A DNA stretch of 64,000 nt from Acinetobacter lwoffii (GCF_019048525.1 NZ_CP077370.1:57297-121296), one strand, 5' to 3'; counted from the first letter of the stretch, positions 17,837 to 27,905 are shown. Numbers and translations are program-made. Notes: a model not told the origin generated them from the sequence alone.

Positions 17837-19042
17837 ATGACCACAATGACTGATGATTTAGGTCATGGTATGGGCAATGCCTGGGAACATAAAGACTGGG
17901 CACATATTTCTGATCCAGAATTACAAAGCCTGCAGCAGCACTATTCCTGTTTACAAGGTCATTTTGAGATTTTGTGGTGTAGTCCCCGGCCATTTTCATC
18001 TGCGGCTCTGGTCAAGGTGGAGCAAGATTTTGTGAGCAGGGATGAAGCAGTCGCGCATCAGTATTTGATTAAGCGCAGCCATTGTTCCTTTCGTCGTGCC
18101 CGCGATATTTTACAGGAGCATGCCGTTCTTCAGCATTTAGCTAGCAAAGAAATTCCTGTTGCAGCATTGATTAGCTCAAATCAAGGTCTGACCGCTTTAG
18201 AGCTAGGTGACTGGACCTATGAAGTCTATGCAAAAGCAGCCGGCTTAGATCTGTATGCAGATCAGCAATCCTGGAAACCTTTTTTCTATGCTGAACATGC
18301 TGCGAAAGCGGGGCAATTACTGGCAAGCTTACATATGGCCATGCAGGATTTTCCTGAGCGGCAAGGCCGATCAGCATCTTATTTATTGTCCAATCAGCAG
18401 CTTTTAAACAGTGAAAATATCGTTACAGCCATTCAACGGCGCATTGTAAACAGTCCAGAATTAAGCCGTTACTGTGCCGACAAAAATTTAGATCCTTACT
18501 TTTTAGATCAAATCTTACAGGTTCACCAGCGTATTCAGCCTGTATTGCAACAGGCAAGCAGAATTTGGACCCATAACGATTTACACGCTTCTAATCTATT
18601 TTGGTCAGCACCGGATGCCAAAGCGGAGATTACTGCCGTAATTGATTTTGGTTTATCTGACCGAAATTCGGCACTTTATGATCTGGCTGTGACGATTGAA
18701 CGTAATTTCATTGATTGGTTGGAATTAAAGCAGAACCCACATATTCCGATTGATGAAGCCGGTTTAACCGCTTTTCTCCATGCTTATTTTTCCGAGATAC
18801 ATCCACAAGAAGATTTTAGTATTTTGCCAGAACTGCTGAAAATCGTGCATCTGGATTTCGCTTTTTCAGAGCTGGAGTATTTTGTGGGCATTACCCACAA
18901 CCTCAACCATGCAGATGCTGCTTATTACGACTGGATTATCGGTCATGTGGACTGGTTCTTTGGCGAACAAGGTCAACAATTTACCCAGACCTTAACCCGG
19001 CTCATTCAAGATGAATTGCAATCTTCTCAATGCTCTCTCTAA
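17837..19042 (+). CDS. APH/ThiK-fold small-molecule kinase
   Basis: 401 residues from the ATG at 17837, chosen because AGGA lies about 10 bases upstream; an in-frame TTG is at 17831. The aminoglycoside phosphotransferase/choline kinase fold is shown by the catalytic loop HNDLHASN (D248) and the metal-binding IDFG about 20 residues later. The family includes thiamine kinase (ThiK), homoserine and choline kinases as well as resistance enzymes. The receptor gene overlaps or starts just after it, and a PnuC-like permease follows. This suggests the kinase phosphorylates, and so traps, an imported vitamin such as thiamine or nicotinamide riboside. That role is inferred from context, not shown by motifs. 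Confidence 0.7.
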   Translation: MTTMTDDLGHGMGNAWEHKDWAHISDPELQSLQQHYSCLQGHFEILWCSPRPFSSAALVKVEQDFVSRDEAVAHQYLIKRSHCSFRRARDILQEHAVLQHLASKEIPVAALISSNQGLTALELGDWTYEVYAKAAGLDLYADQQSWKPFFYAEHAAKAGQLLASLHMAMQDFPERQGRSASYLLSNQQLLNSENIVTAIQRRIVNSPELSRYCADKNLDPYFLDQILQVHQRIQPVLQQASRIWTHNDLHASNLFWSAPDAKAEITAVIDFGLSDRNSALYDLAVTIERNFIDWLELKQNPHIPIDEAGLTAFLHAYFSEIHPQEDFSILPELLKIVHLDFAFSELEYFVGITHNLNHADAAYYDWIIGHVDWFFGEQGQQFTQTLTRLIQDELQSSQCSL

Positions 19043-20784
19043 ACCCAGCATCATCACCCACTTCACAGACATAAGGTTTCGTATGAACACTCGTCAACTC
19101 AAACAGAATGTATTAACTCGATCTTTAAATATGATCATTCTGTCGCAGCTGTGTTTAGCCCCGCTGACTTATGCTGAAGATGATGTTCGACAGCTTGACA
19201 CGATTGTCATCAAAGCCGATCAAAGCATCCCTTACTCAAGTACCAAAGTGAATGTTGAGGGTTTTGCTACGGACAGTCTTCAAAAAATCCCTGCATCTGT
19301 CTCTGTCATCACAGCAGATCTCATCGCGGAACAGCATGCACGTGTACTGAGTGATGTTATAAAAAATGATGCAGCCATCGGTGATGGCTATGCCGCAATT
19401 GGCTATTATCCAAACTTTGTCTCTCGTGGCTTTGCACTCGATTTGGCATCTAGCTACCTCATTAATGGCAATGTGATTCGTGGTGAACAAAACGTCGCAC
19501 TTGAAAATAAAGAACGTGTGGAAATTTTAAAAGGCATGTCCGCGATTCAAAGTGGGATGTCGACCCCGGGTGGGGTTGTGAATTATGTCACCAAGCGACC
19601 GAAAGATATTCAGGCACTGACATTCTCGGCCGATCAACACGGCCAGTTTTCAGTGGCAACTGATCTCGGTGGTTTTTTGGGTGATGAGCAACAATTCGGA
19701 TATCGCATCAATCTGGTGAATGAACAGATGGAGTCTTATGTCGATCATGTCGATGGTGAACGCTATCTAGCGGCATTGGCCTTAGATTGGAAAACATCTG
19801 AGCAATCCAAATTAGAATTTGATCTTGAAGCACAGCGTTCCGAACAAAAATCAGTGCCAGGTTATCAATTACTGGATGGTAAAGTCCCAGAAAATGTGAA
19901 ATGGGACCGATTGCTGGGTTATCAGACTTGGGGCAAACCGGTCACGATCGATAGTCTGAATAGCAGTTTAAAATATAGCTATGCATTGAATGATGACTGG
20001 AACTTGGGACTCGTCGCAGCCCACAGTAAATCCAAGGTTGATGATTATTCGACATTTGCTTACGGTTATTATCGAGAGGGATGTCTAGAAGCATATTCCT
20101 GTAACACGTTTGGTGAACAGGGAGAATATGATATTTACGATTATCAAAATCCTGATGATACCTATCAGACTAACCAATTTAAAATCAAGTTAGATGGTCT
20201 ATTACATACTGATCGGGCGTTACATTACCTTAACTTTGATTTGACTTACACAGATAAATCTAGAAATCGTTACAACGGTATAAACCAGTACATAAATTCA
20301 GAAGACTATGTTGGTAATATTTACCAAGATACCTACGACAGGATCCCAGAAGAAGGAAATCTAGGTCCTTATTTTAAAGCTTTAGACAGTAAACAAACTG
20401 CATTGACGTTTCTTGATCGTATTGAATGGAATGAACATTGGACCACTTTGATTGGCGGAAAATGGATCGAGCTGGATGAACAAGCATATGATGCAGATCG
20501 GGTAAAAGTCCGCGATACTGATTTAGGCAAATTTTTACCGCAATTTGCGATCAGCTATAGCCCCTTGGAATCGACTACCGTCTATGCCTCGTATGCTAAA
20601 GGCCTGTCAGATGGAAAAACAGCGCCTTGGTTTGCAGAGAATGCGGCTGAAACTCTAGCACCGATCTATTCAGAGCAATATGAAATTGGTTTCAAAAGAG
20701 GTGGATCAGGAAATTTGAACAACACTTATAAGTGATATTTTGCTCCCCAAATGATGTTATAAACATCAATATATGGAGTATTTT

Positions 20785-21090
20785 ATGGCACGTAGACCAA
20801 GAAGAAATCATTCAAATGATTTTAAAGCTAAGGTAGCACTTGCTGCGATTAAAGCAGAAAAAACACTTGCTGAATTGAGTGCTGAATTTGATGTTCATCA
20901 AAACCAAATTATCGACTGGAAAAATCAACTGATTTCAGCTTCCTCGCAAGCTTTCGATCAATCAAAAGCTCCAACAGAACCACCCATCGATCTAAAAAAA
21001 CTACATGCAAAAATCGGTGAGCAGGCATTAGAAATTGATTTTTTAGAAGGTGTGTTGAAGAAACTGGGCCGCTTCAACCACAAAAGTTAA
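20785..21090 (+). CDS. IS3 OrfA
   Basis: 101 residues from the ATG at 20785 (GGAG seven to ten bases upstream; an earlier ATG is at 20773). The helix-turn-helix region is ARRPRRNHSNDFKAKVALAA to NQIIDWKNQL, followed by a leucine-heptad segment KKLHAKIGEQALEIDFLEGV. It binds the IS ends and provides the N-terminal part of the OrfAB transposase. The slippery heptamer T_TTT_TTA at 21039-21045 lies in the leucine-zipper codons. Confidence 0.85.
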   Translation: MARRPRRNHSNDFKAKVALAAIKAEKTLAELSAEFDVHQNQIIDWKNQLISASSQAFDQSKAPTEPPIDLKKLHAKIGEQALEIDFLEGVLKKLGRFNHKS

Positions 21091-21917
21091 TCGATGACTC
21101 ACTTCAGATTTCAGTATCTAAGCAAGCTCAGCTGCTGAAAGTCTCCCGTGGTTGTTATTACTATCGCCCAAAACCTGTGAGTGCATCAGATCTGAAGCTA
21201 ATGCGGTGTATGGATGAGTTACATATGCAATACCCTTTTGCAGGTAGCCGGATGATGCGTGATTTGTTGAATCGTCAAGGACATCATATAGGACGACGTC
21301 ATACACGTACTTTAATGAAGAAAATGGGCATTAATGCGTTATATTGCAAACCAAATTTAAGCCAGGCTAATCAAGCTCACCGCAAATATCCATATCTGCT
21401 CAAAGGATTGGCTATTCAGCGCAGTAATCAAGTGTGGTCTACGGATATAACGTATATCCCTATGGCAAAAGGCTTTGTTTATTTATGTGCTGTGATTGAT
21501 TGGCATAGCCGCAAGGTACTTGCGCATAGAGTATCGATTAGTATGGAGGTTACATTTTGCATAGAAACATTAAATGAAGCTATTGAAAAATATGGTCGAC
21601 CTGAAATATTTAATACAGACCAAGGCAGTCAGTTTACCAGTGATGCATTTATTGATGTATTGAAATCAAATGGCATTCAAATCAGTATGGATGGTAAAGG
21701 TCGATGGGTTGATAATGTGATGGTTGAACGATTATGGCGGAGCGTTAAATATGAAGAGGTGTATCTCAAAGCCTACAGCAATGTTTTGGATGCGAAGAAG
21801 CAATTAAACGCATATTTTGAATTTTATAATTTGAAACGACCTCATTCGAGTCTGGACAAAATGACTCCAGATGAGTTTTACTATGACCAGCTACCACAAC
21901 AAAATAAGGTAGCTTAA
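21045..21917 (+). CDS. IS3 OrfB (made as OrfAB by -1 frameshift)
   Basis: The -1 frame runs from the slippery site to 21917. The integrase core has D in WSTDITYIP, D in FNTDQGSQFTS and E in VERLWRSVKYEE, the DDE triad, with the usual closing YNLKRPHSSLDKMTPDEFY. The first in-frame ATG is at 21177, inside the domain, so translation depends on the frameshift. No break is seen, so the element looks active. Confidence 0.87.
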   Translation, partial: RRCVEETGPLQPQKLIDDSLQISVSKQAQLLKVSRGCYYYRPKPVSASDLKLMRCMDELHMQYPFAGSRMMRDLLNRQGHHIGRRHTRTLMKKMGINALYCKPNLSQANQAHRKYPYLLKGLAIQRSNQVWSTDITYIPMAKGFVYLCAVIDWHSRKVLAHRVSISMEVTFCIETLNEAIEKYGRPEIFNTDQGSQFTSDAFIDVLKSNGIQISMDGKGRWVDNVMVERLWRSVKYEEVYLKAYSNVLDAKKQLNAYFEFYNLKRPHSSLDKMTPDEFYYDQLPQQNKVA

Positions 21918-22577
21918 CTAGAGCAGAGTATCACTTATAAATAAGCTTTTAGTTGTTCAAACATGTGGGACCACCTCTCAAACAACAGATCCATGATTTC
22001 CTGTTGACTGCAGCCGTTTTTGATTTACGTCAGGATAATCAATATAGCAAGCCGATTTCAGGACTTCGCTATTTTATTGCGGAAGGCGAACAGCATAGTC
22101 AGGGCCTGGAATTAGGACTGAATGGTGCATTAACCGACCATCTGGCCTTAACTTCATCTTTAGCCTTGACCAAAGCCCGTTTAGAAAATGTGGAAGCGGT
22201 TCAATATGGTAATCATCAGGCGCAAAACGTGCCAAAAGCTCGTTTCGCAACACATCTTCGCTATAACGTACCGAGCATTGCAGGTTTCACTGTTCTGGCA
22301 GGTGGTCAATACAGTTCCAGCAAATATGCCAACAAAGAGGGTGCTGCGAAAGTTGCAGGTTATAGTGTGGTTGATTTAGGCGCTGCTTATCAATTTAAGC
22401 TAAATACGACCGATGCATTGCTGCGCTTGAATATTAATAATCTGTTCAACAAGAAATACTGGCGTGATGCAGGTGAATTTTTGGGTGATGATTATTTATT
22501 CTTGGGTTCGCCGCGTACAGCAACCTTGTCATTCAATCTGAACTTCTAAATTGGCTGCTTAATCAGGTTATATTGCT

Positions 22578-23147
22578 ATGGAAAATATAGAAATTGCAGC
22601 GTTCATTTTAAACGTTTTAGGTGTCTGGCTGACCTCCAAACAATATAAAGTCTGCTGGTTGGTGAATATTGTCGCTGTATTTTTATATATGATTATTTTT
22701 TATCGTGTCAATTTATTTGCAGACGCAGCATTACAAGCCGTATTTATCTTGATGCAACTGTATGGCTGGTATAGCTGGTCGAAGAAAAATCATGACCAGG
22801 CTATCACCGTGCAGATTGGCTATTTGAATAAAAAAATCTGGGTATATAGCCTGATTGTGGGTATTGTCGCCGGTCTGGTGATTGGCGCCTTATTTGCTCA
22901 TTTCACCACAGCATCACTCCCTTGGTTGGATTCCATGTTGGCTTCTTTTAGCTTGGTGGCAAGTTATTGGGCGGCAAAAAAATATATTGAAAGCTGGGGA
23001 TTATGGTGTGTGTTAGATGTGATTTATGTCGGCATGTATAGCTATAAGTCATTGTATTTAACCGCCGTGCTTTATTTTATTTTTATTCTTCTGGCACTCA
23101 ATGGCTGGAGAATGTGGCGAAATCTTTATAGAGTGAAATTATCTTAA
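22578..23147 (+). CDS. PnuC-family vitamin transporter
   Basis: 189 residues with about six to seven hydrophobic helices. Conserved PnuC features are LNVLGVWLTSKQYKVCWLVN near the N-terminus, ADAALQAVFILMQLYGWYSW in the middle, and WCVLDVIYVGMYSYKSLYLT near the C-terminus. PnuC permeases move unphosphorylated vitamins (nicotinamide riboside, or thiamine for the PnuT branch) by facilitated diffusion, with trapping by a cytoplasmic kinase. The neighbouring APH-fold kinase and TonB receptor complete such a route. The substrate cannot be decided from this sequence. It starts 28 bases after the receptor stop, so it is probably co-transcribed. Confidence 0.8.
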   Translation: MENIEIAAFILNVLGVWLTSKQYKVCWLVNIVAVFLYMIIFYRVNLFADAALQAVFILMQLYGWYSWSKKNHDQAITVQIGYLNKKIWVYSLIVGIVAGLVIGALFAHFTTASLPWLDSMLASFSLVASYWAAKKYIESWGLWCVLDVIYVGMYSYKSLYLTAVLYFIFILLALNGWRMWRNLYRVKLS

Positions 23148-23280
23148 AATGACACTATTGCAAATAGAAATTTGAGGTGATGCTCTTTCCTTTAAAAAAA
23201 GTATTTATAGACTAAAAACTTTATTTGAATTGGCCGCAGCTTGAAGATGTTGCTGATATTTTGTGAAAGCTAGCTACCAT

Positions 23281-23314
23281 ACATTCAAAGCGAACCGAAG
23301 TTCGCTTTGAATGT
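23281..23314. terminator. Perfect 15-bp hairpin between convergent genes
   Basis: ACATTCAAAGCGAAC, loop CGAA, GTTCGCTTTGAATGT. In the minus-strand transcript (aldehyde dehydrogenase) the loop is C(UUCG)G, an exceptionally stable tetraloop. The T tract is poor on both sides, so it may protect the 3' end as much as terminate. Confidence 0.65.
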
Positions 23315-23324
23315 ATTTCACTTC

Positions 23325-24836
23325 TTAAAAGAACCCGGCTGGTTTGGTCGAATAGCTGACTAGCAAGTTTTTAGTCTGCTGATAATGATCCAGCATCATT
23401 CTGTGATTCTCACGCCCAATCCCTGATTTTTTATAACCACCGAAAGCCGCATGCGCAGGGTAGATGTGATAACAGTTAGTCCAGACCCGACCTGCCTGAA
23501 TAGCACGGCCTGCACGGTAAGAGGTATGCGCTGAGCGTGACCAGACACCGGCACCGAGTCCATAAATCGTATCATTGGCGATCTTGATCGCATCATCGAA
23601 GTCTTTGAAGGTGGTCACAGCCAGTACAGGCCCGAAGATTTCTTCCTGGAAGGTCTTCATGTCATTGGTGCCTTTAAAGATAGTCGGCTCAATATAGAAA
23701 CCTTGCCCCACTTCCTGACGTGCTTCACCACCAGTCAGGATCTGTGCGCCTTCTTCACGACCAGTGGCAATACAGCCCAGAATCTTGTCCTGCTGTTCCT
23801 GTGAGGCTTGCGCGCCAATCATGGTGTCAGTATCCAGCGGATGCCCGGTTTTAATCCGTTTCACCCGTTCAACGGCACGCGCCAGAAATTCGTCAGCAAT
23901 ACTTTCCTGGATCAGCGCACGCGATGGACAGGTGCAGATTTCACCCTGGTTCAGGGCAAACATGGCAAAACCTTCCAGCGCTTTGTCCAGATAATCGTCT
24001 TCCTGATCCATGATGTCAGCAAAGAACAGATTTGGTGATTTACCCCCCAGTTCCAGCGTCACCGGAATAATATTTTCGGTGGCATATTGCATGATCATCT
24101 GACCGACGGCGGTGGAACCGGTAAAGGCAATCTTGGCAATGCGTGGGTTGGTGGCTAGCGGGCGACCGACTTCAACCCCATAACCATTGACGATATTCAG
24201 GACACCCGGTGGCAAAATATCCTGAATCAGTTCAGCCAGCACCAGAATGCTGACCGGAGTCTGTTCTGCAGGTTTCAACACAATGCAGTTGCCCGCAGCC
24301 AGGGCAGGTGCCAGTTTCCAGACAGCCATCAGAATCGGAAAGTTCCACGGGATAATCTGACCCACGACGCCCAACGGCTCATGAAAATGATAAGCAATCG
24401 TATCTTCATCAATTTCGGAAATGCCGCCTTCCTGCGCACGAATACAGCCGGCAAAATAACGGAAATGGTCAATAGCCAGCGGAATATCGGCAGCCAGCGT
24501 TTCACGGATCGGTTTGCCGTTATCCCAGGTTTCTGCCACTGCCAGCAGTTCCAGATTTTGTTCCAGACGATCGGCAATTTTCAACAGAATATTGGAGCGG
24601 GTGGTCGGCGATGCTCTGTTCCATTGTTCTTTGGCTTTGTGCGCTGCATCCAGGGCCAATTCAATGTCTTCTACAGAAGAACGCGGAACCTTGGTAAAGA
24701 CTTTGCCATCTACCGGAGAGATGTTGTCAAAGTATTCACCTTTGACCGGAGCGACCCATTCGCCGCCAATAAAATTCTCGTATTGTGCTTTAAAATGAAC
24801 TTTTGAATCAGGTTGATTAGGATCGACGTAACGCAT
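23325..24836 (-). CDS. NAD-dependent aldehyde dehydrogenase (ExaC/AcoD type)
   Basis: 503 residues. The glutamate in LELGGKSPN (about 265), the catalytic cysteine region [11 protein letters not shown] (C300/C302) and the closing [10 protein letters not shown] with FGGYKKSG are those of the acetaldehyde dehydrogenase group (ExaC, AcoD, AldB). It oxidises acetaldehyde or similar aldehydes to the acid with NAD. A GAF-type regulator is divergent, 200 bases away, and an iron-type alcohol dehydrogenase lies 1.9 kb further, so an alcohol-to-acid route is likely. Full length and intact. Confidence 0.9.
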   Translation of the reverse strand: MRYVDPNQPDSKVHFKAQYENFIGGEWVAPVKGEYFDNISPVDGKVFTKVPRSSVEDIELALDAAHKAKEQWNRASPTTRSNILLKIADRLEQNLELLAVAETWDNGKPIRETLAADIPLAIDHFRYFAGCIRAQEGGISEIDEDTIAYHFHEPLGVVGQIIPWNFPILMAVWKLAPALAAGNCIVLKPAEQTPVSILVLAELIQDILPPGVLNIVNGYGVEVGRPLATNPRIAKIAFTGSTAVGQMIMQYATENIIPVTLELGGKSPNLFFADIMDQEDDYLDKALEGFAMFALNQGEICTCPSRALIQESIADEFLARAVERVKRIKTGHPLDTDTMIGAQASQEQQDKILGCIATGREEGAQILTGGEARQEVGQGFYIEPTIFKGTNDMKTFQEEIFGPVLAVTTFKDFDDAIKIANDTIYGLGAGVWSRSAHTSYRAGRAIQAGRVWTNCYHIYPAHAAFGGYKKSGIGRENHRMMLDHYQQTKNLLVSYSTKPAGFF

Positions 24837-24884
24837 ATTTATTTCCTTTGCTTATTTTCGTATGGCAAAACCGCTTCTACAGCT

Positions 24885-24937
24885 TTGGTATAAGGTACTT
24901 CTGCACCTTATTTGATTAATATAACTGGTATAAGGTT
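24885..24937. promoter_or_regulatory. Direct repeats between ALDH and regulator
   Basis: TTGGTATAAGGTA (24885-24897) and CTGGTATAAGGTT (24925-24937) lie 40 bp apart in the divergent intergenic region, with an inverted CACCTTAT at about 24904. Spacing near four helical turns suggests a protein binding cooperatively, most simply the adjacent GAF regulator. Confidence 0.5.
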
Positions 24938-25037
24938 GGAAAAAGGTTGGAGCTAGCATGTTCACGATATTTTCATCCATTTTAAAAAAATAACGATTAC
25001 AGCGGATGTAAATCATGAATTGTTGTGAGAATAAGGA

Positions 25038-26219
25038 ATGATGACAAAACAAGATTTGATGGAAAAAAGGCACAATACTGATCAGCTTCGGCAAAACAGC
25101 AGTTTGTCTCCCTTACATGCAGAACAGCTGGGACAGAGTATTGCCAGCTCCTGGCAACGTTCATCCTCGGCTGAAATCCCGAAGAATCGTTTAGCAGCAC
25201 CGCTGACGGATTTAAAAAAGACCACTTCTTCCTCAACTTTAGCCCAAGCCCTGCAACATTGTGCTCAGGATTTAAAACATATTGCCGAGCAATCTTCTAT
25301 GGTGCTGGCGGTCGGAGATATCGGCAGCACCATCATTTGGGCAGCTTCTAGCCCACAAATGCAAAGTGCCGCAGAAAGTGTACATTTTATTGAAGGTGGG
25401 CAATGGCGCGAAGAGCTAGTCGGAACCAATGCATTGGCATTATCCTTAAAAACTCAACAATCCAGCTGTGTCTTTTCCAGTGAACATTACATGTCCTCCA
25501 TTCATGATTGGGTTTGTTACGCTGCCCCGATTATTGATCCCTATTCAAAACAGGTCTTAGGTGTCATTGATCTGTCGACTACCTGGCCAAAGCATAACAG
25601 TTTAGCACTACTAGCTGCGGAGCGCTGTGCTACGATCATCCAGTCGGCTCTACTAGAATGCCAGAAGCAGCGCCTGTTTATTCGAGCTTTTTCAGTACCT
25701 CAAGTGCTGTTTAATGGCAAGATGCTGGTTCTGACTCCTCGACAGATTGAAATTCTGACCATTCTAGCCTTATGTCCGCAGGGTCTGAGTCTAGATACAT
25801 TGCATCAAGCCTTATATGGCGAGCGCAAGGTCAGTATGGGGACTTTAAAAGCAGAAATGTCACAATTACGCGATTTATTAGGTGGTATGCTGGGTTCCAG
25901 ACCCTATCGTTTATTGGCGCATGTAGAGGCTGATTTTTTAATGACAGAGCAATCTTTAGATGCTGGGTATATCGATTCAGCCTTGAAATTATGTACCGGC
26001 GTATTTCTGGCCAAAACAGAAAGTCCATTTCTATGCGCTTGGAGAGATTGTCTGGAATCACGCCTGAGCGATGCCATTTTCAAGGCTAATGAAACCGATG
26101 TCTTGCTGAAACATGTGGCACATTTTCCTGAAGCGATTGATGCTGTAGAACGCCTGATTGAACTGATGCCCAAAAACCATCCCGTTCATCAGACTCTGTT
26201 AAAATATAAAAATCTTTAA
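25038..26219 (+). CDS. AcoR-like GAF regulator lacking the AAA+ domain
   Basis: 393 residues. Residues about 25-215 resemble the N-terminal sensor of AcoR-type activators, including SWQRS and the GAF segment SIHDWVCYAAPIIDPYSKQV then LGVIDLSTTWPKHN. In AcoR a sigma-54 AAA+ domain would follow. Here residues about 225-300 look like a winged-helix response domain (LTPRQIEILTILALCPQGLS) followed by a helical repeat-like tail. It is therefore probably a sigma-70-type activator of the divergent aldehyde dehydrogenase gene and perhaps of the alcohol dehydrogenase. Acetaldehyde or acetoin-like ligands are plausible, not shown. Confidence 0.7.
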   Translation: MMTKQDLMEKRHNTDQLRQNSSLSPLHAEQLGQSIASSWQRSSSAEIPKNRLAAPLTDLKKTTSSSTLAQALQHCAQDLKHIAEQSSMVLAVGDIGSTIIWAASSPQMQSAAESVHFIEGGQWREELVGTNALALSLKTQQSSCVFSSEHYMSSIHDWVCYAAPIIDPYSKQVLGVIDLSTTWPKHNSLALLAAERCATIIQSALLECQKQRLFIRAFSVPQVLFNGKMLVLTPRQIEILTILALCPQGLSLDTLHQALYGERKVSMGTLKAEMSQLRDLLGGMLGSRPYRLLAHVEADFLMTEQSLDAGYIDSALKLCTGVFLAKTESPFLCAWRDCLESRLSDAIFKANETDVLLKHVAHFPEAIDAVERLIELMPKNHPVHQTLLKYKNL

Positions 26220-26732
26220 AGCTGATGTAACTATCGGTACAAAGCTAAACAGTTAAAATAGGAAAATTCTGGAATATTAAGTATTATTCTTGCTTACTGT
26301 GGGTTTGCTTATTAATTTAGACTGAACCTGATCCTAAAATTTTTATCAGTGGCTACCCAGTTTGCCTAGCTGCTTGATGGGATGCTCTTCATTAAAATCA
26401 GCTACGCTTACCTTCATGTCATTTGAAGGACGCGCAGTTTATTCCTCAGAGATTAAATATGATATTAAGATCATACGACGGGAAATTTTTTCTGGCTGGA
26501 ACGGGCTAAAAAAATCGTGGCATTTTTCTACCATGGGATTAATGTCGATATTCATAATGAAGGGGACTTCATAAAAAAGAAACACCCCCCGCTTTTATCC
26601 TCTTATGAAGGCAAAAGGATCAGCCAGGAACAGGAAAATGCATGTCTGCTCTTGGCACACTTCCTCAGGAAGTGAAACAGGGGCTGTTAAAAATGTAGTC
26701 AGATGCTTGGAGAGAAGACTTACATTGAGGCA
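26220..26732. other. Intergenic stretch with unrecognised coding relic
   Basis: About 510 bases between the GAF regulator and the alcohol dehydrogenase stop. Broken plus-strand fragments such as YHGINVDIHNEGDF suggest a decayed protein gene, but I cannot name the family. Confidence 0.3.
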
Positions 26733-27905
26733 CTACATCGCCGCTTTAAAAATATCTACCACTTGGGCATGACTGGCTTTACGTGGATTGGTCAGCATGC
26801 AGGCATCTTTTTGTGCATTTTCCGCCATGATGGCCAAGTCAGCTTCTTTTACATTCAATTCCGTCAGCCCAGATGGAATACCAATTGAAGCCGAAAGCTG
26901 ACGAATGGCGCCAATCGCTTCATAAGCTGCTTCAGTTACGGTTAAGCCTTCTGTATTCACCCCCATCAATTGGGCAATTTTGGCATAACGTTCAGGACAA
27001 GCAATCAGGTTAAATTCACAAACATGGGGGAGCAAAATTGCATTACAAACACCATGCGGCAAGTTGTAGAAGCCTCCGAGCTGATGTGCCATCGCATGCA
27101 CATATCCTAAAGAGGCGTTATTAAAGGCCATTCCGGCAAGATATTGAGCATAGCTCATGGCATCCCGTGCTTCTAGATTATCCCCATTCGCCACTGCGGG
27201 ACTGAGCCATTCACTGATCATGGTGATCGCCTTTTCTGCGCAGGCATCAGTGATTGGATTTGCTGCCGTAGACACATAAGCTTCTACTGCATGCGTCAAG
27301 GCATCCATACCTGTTGCCGCAGTCAGCCCTGCAGGTTTGGCCAACATAAGTTTAGGGTCATCAATCGCAATGAGTGGTGTACAACGCCAATCTACAATCG
27401 CCATTTTCACATGGGTATCGGTATTGGTAATGATACAGAAACGTGTCATCTCCGAAGCTGTCCCTGCCGTAGTATTGATTGCAATCAGTGGTGTCATCGG
27501 GACGGTACTTTTATCAATCCCTTCATAATCACGGATATGTCCGCCACCTGCAGTGACCAGACCAATGCCTTTGGCACAGTCATGTGAGGAACCCCCACCT
27601 AACGATACAATAAAATCACAGGCATTTTCATTATAAGCTGTAACTCCATGATGCACGTTAATATCAGTTGGATTGGGTTCCGCGCCTGGGAAAATATAAC
27701 TGTCAACACCCGCCTCTTTCAAATAATTTGCAATATCATCTGCAACACCAAATTTAAACAGCCCCGCATCAGTTACAATCAGCGCTTTCTTGGCACCTAA
27801 ATTTTGTGCTTTTATCCCGATTTCTTTAGCACAGCCCGGACCAAAAAGTGAAACACAGGGAATATAAAAACCGTTAGTTTGATCTGAAATATTTTTAAAA
27901 GCCAT
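26733..27905 (-). CDS. Iron-containing alcohol dehydrogenase
   Basis: 390 residues of the group III (Fe-ADH) family. The nucleotide-binding GGGSSHDCAKG (about 98-108) and the metal site AMAHQLGGFYNLPHGVCNA (histidines about 267-282), preceded by D in GMDALTHAVEAY, are typical. It interconverts primary alcohols and aldehydes with NAD(P)H. With the aldehyde dehydrogenase at 23325-24836 it could carry ethanol or longer alcohols to the acid. A repeat of GGTAGGTA-type sequence lies 85-105 bases upstream. No frame break. Confidence 0.9.
   Translation of the reverse strand: MAFKNISDQTNGFYIPCVSLFGPGCAKEIGIKAQNLGAKKALIVTDAGLFKFGVADDIANYLKEAGVDSYIFPGAEPNPTDINVHHGVTAYNENACDFIVSLGGGSSHDCAKGIGLVTAGGGHIRDYEGIDKSTVPMTPLIAINTTAGTASEMTRFCIITNTDTHVKMAIVDWRCTPLIAIDDPKLMLAKPAGLTAATGMDALTHAVEAYVSTAANPITDACAEKAITMISEWLSPAVANGDNLEARDAMSYAQYLAGMAFNNASLGYVHAMAHQLGGFYNLPHGVCNAILLPHVCEFNLIACPERYAKIAQLMGVNTEGLTVTEAAYEAIGAIRQLSASIGIPSGLTELNVKEADLAIMAENAQKDACMLTNPRKASHAQVVDIFKAAM

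Larger units (their letters stand above)
20697..21978 (+). mobile_element. IS3-family element in the receptor gene
   Basis: 1282 bp with imperfect inverted ends AGAGGTGGATCAGG and (reverse complement) AGAGGTGGTCCCAC, both followed by TTTGAACAAC. The target duplication is CAAA (20693-20696 and 21979-21982). It has two overlapping frames with a -1 frameshift site, as expected of IS3. Four-base duplication and length fit the family. Confidence 0.88.
19083..22549 (+). pseudogene. TonB-dependent receptor split by an IS3 element
   Basis: Removing the IS (20697-21978) and one CAAA target copy joins 19083-20696 to 21983-22549 in frame, giving 726 residues, a normal receptor length. The start at 19083 gives a signal peptide ending LTYA/EDD. 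A TonB-box-like DTIVIKA, a plug domain (GGVVNYVTKRP region) and a C-terminal strand ending TATLSFNLNF with the final aromatic residue all fit an outer-membrane receptor. Between kinase and PnuC-like transporter it would bring the same compound across the outer membrane. The first part could be translated to codon 549 or so but could not close the barrel. Confidence 0.85.

Noticed and set aside
17837..19042. Aminoglycoside resistance gene (aph)
   Set aside because: The fold matches, but the context with receptor and PnuC-like transporter and the lack of similarity to known aph genes by eye favour a metabolic kinase.
23396..24806. Several frames of 60-140 codons on both strands across the aldehyde dehydrogenase gene
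   Set aside because: Shadows caused by codon use in the conserved dehydrogenase; they lack starts with ribosome sites.
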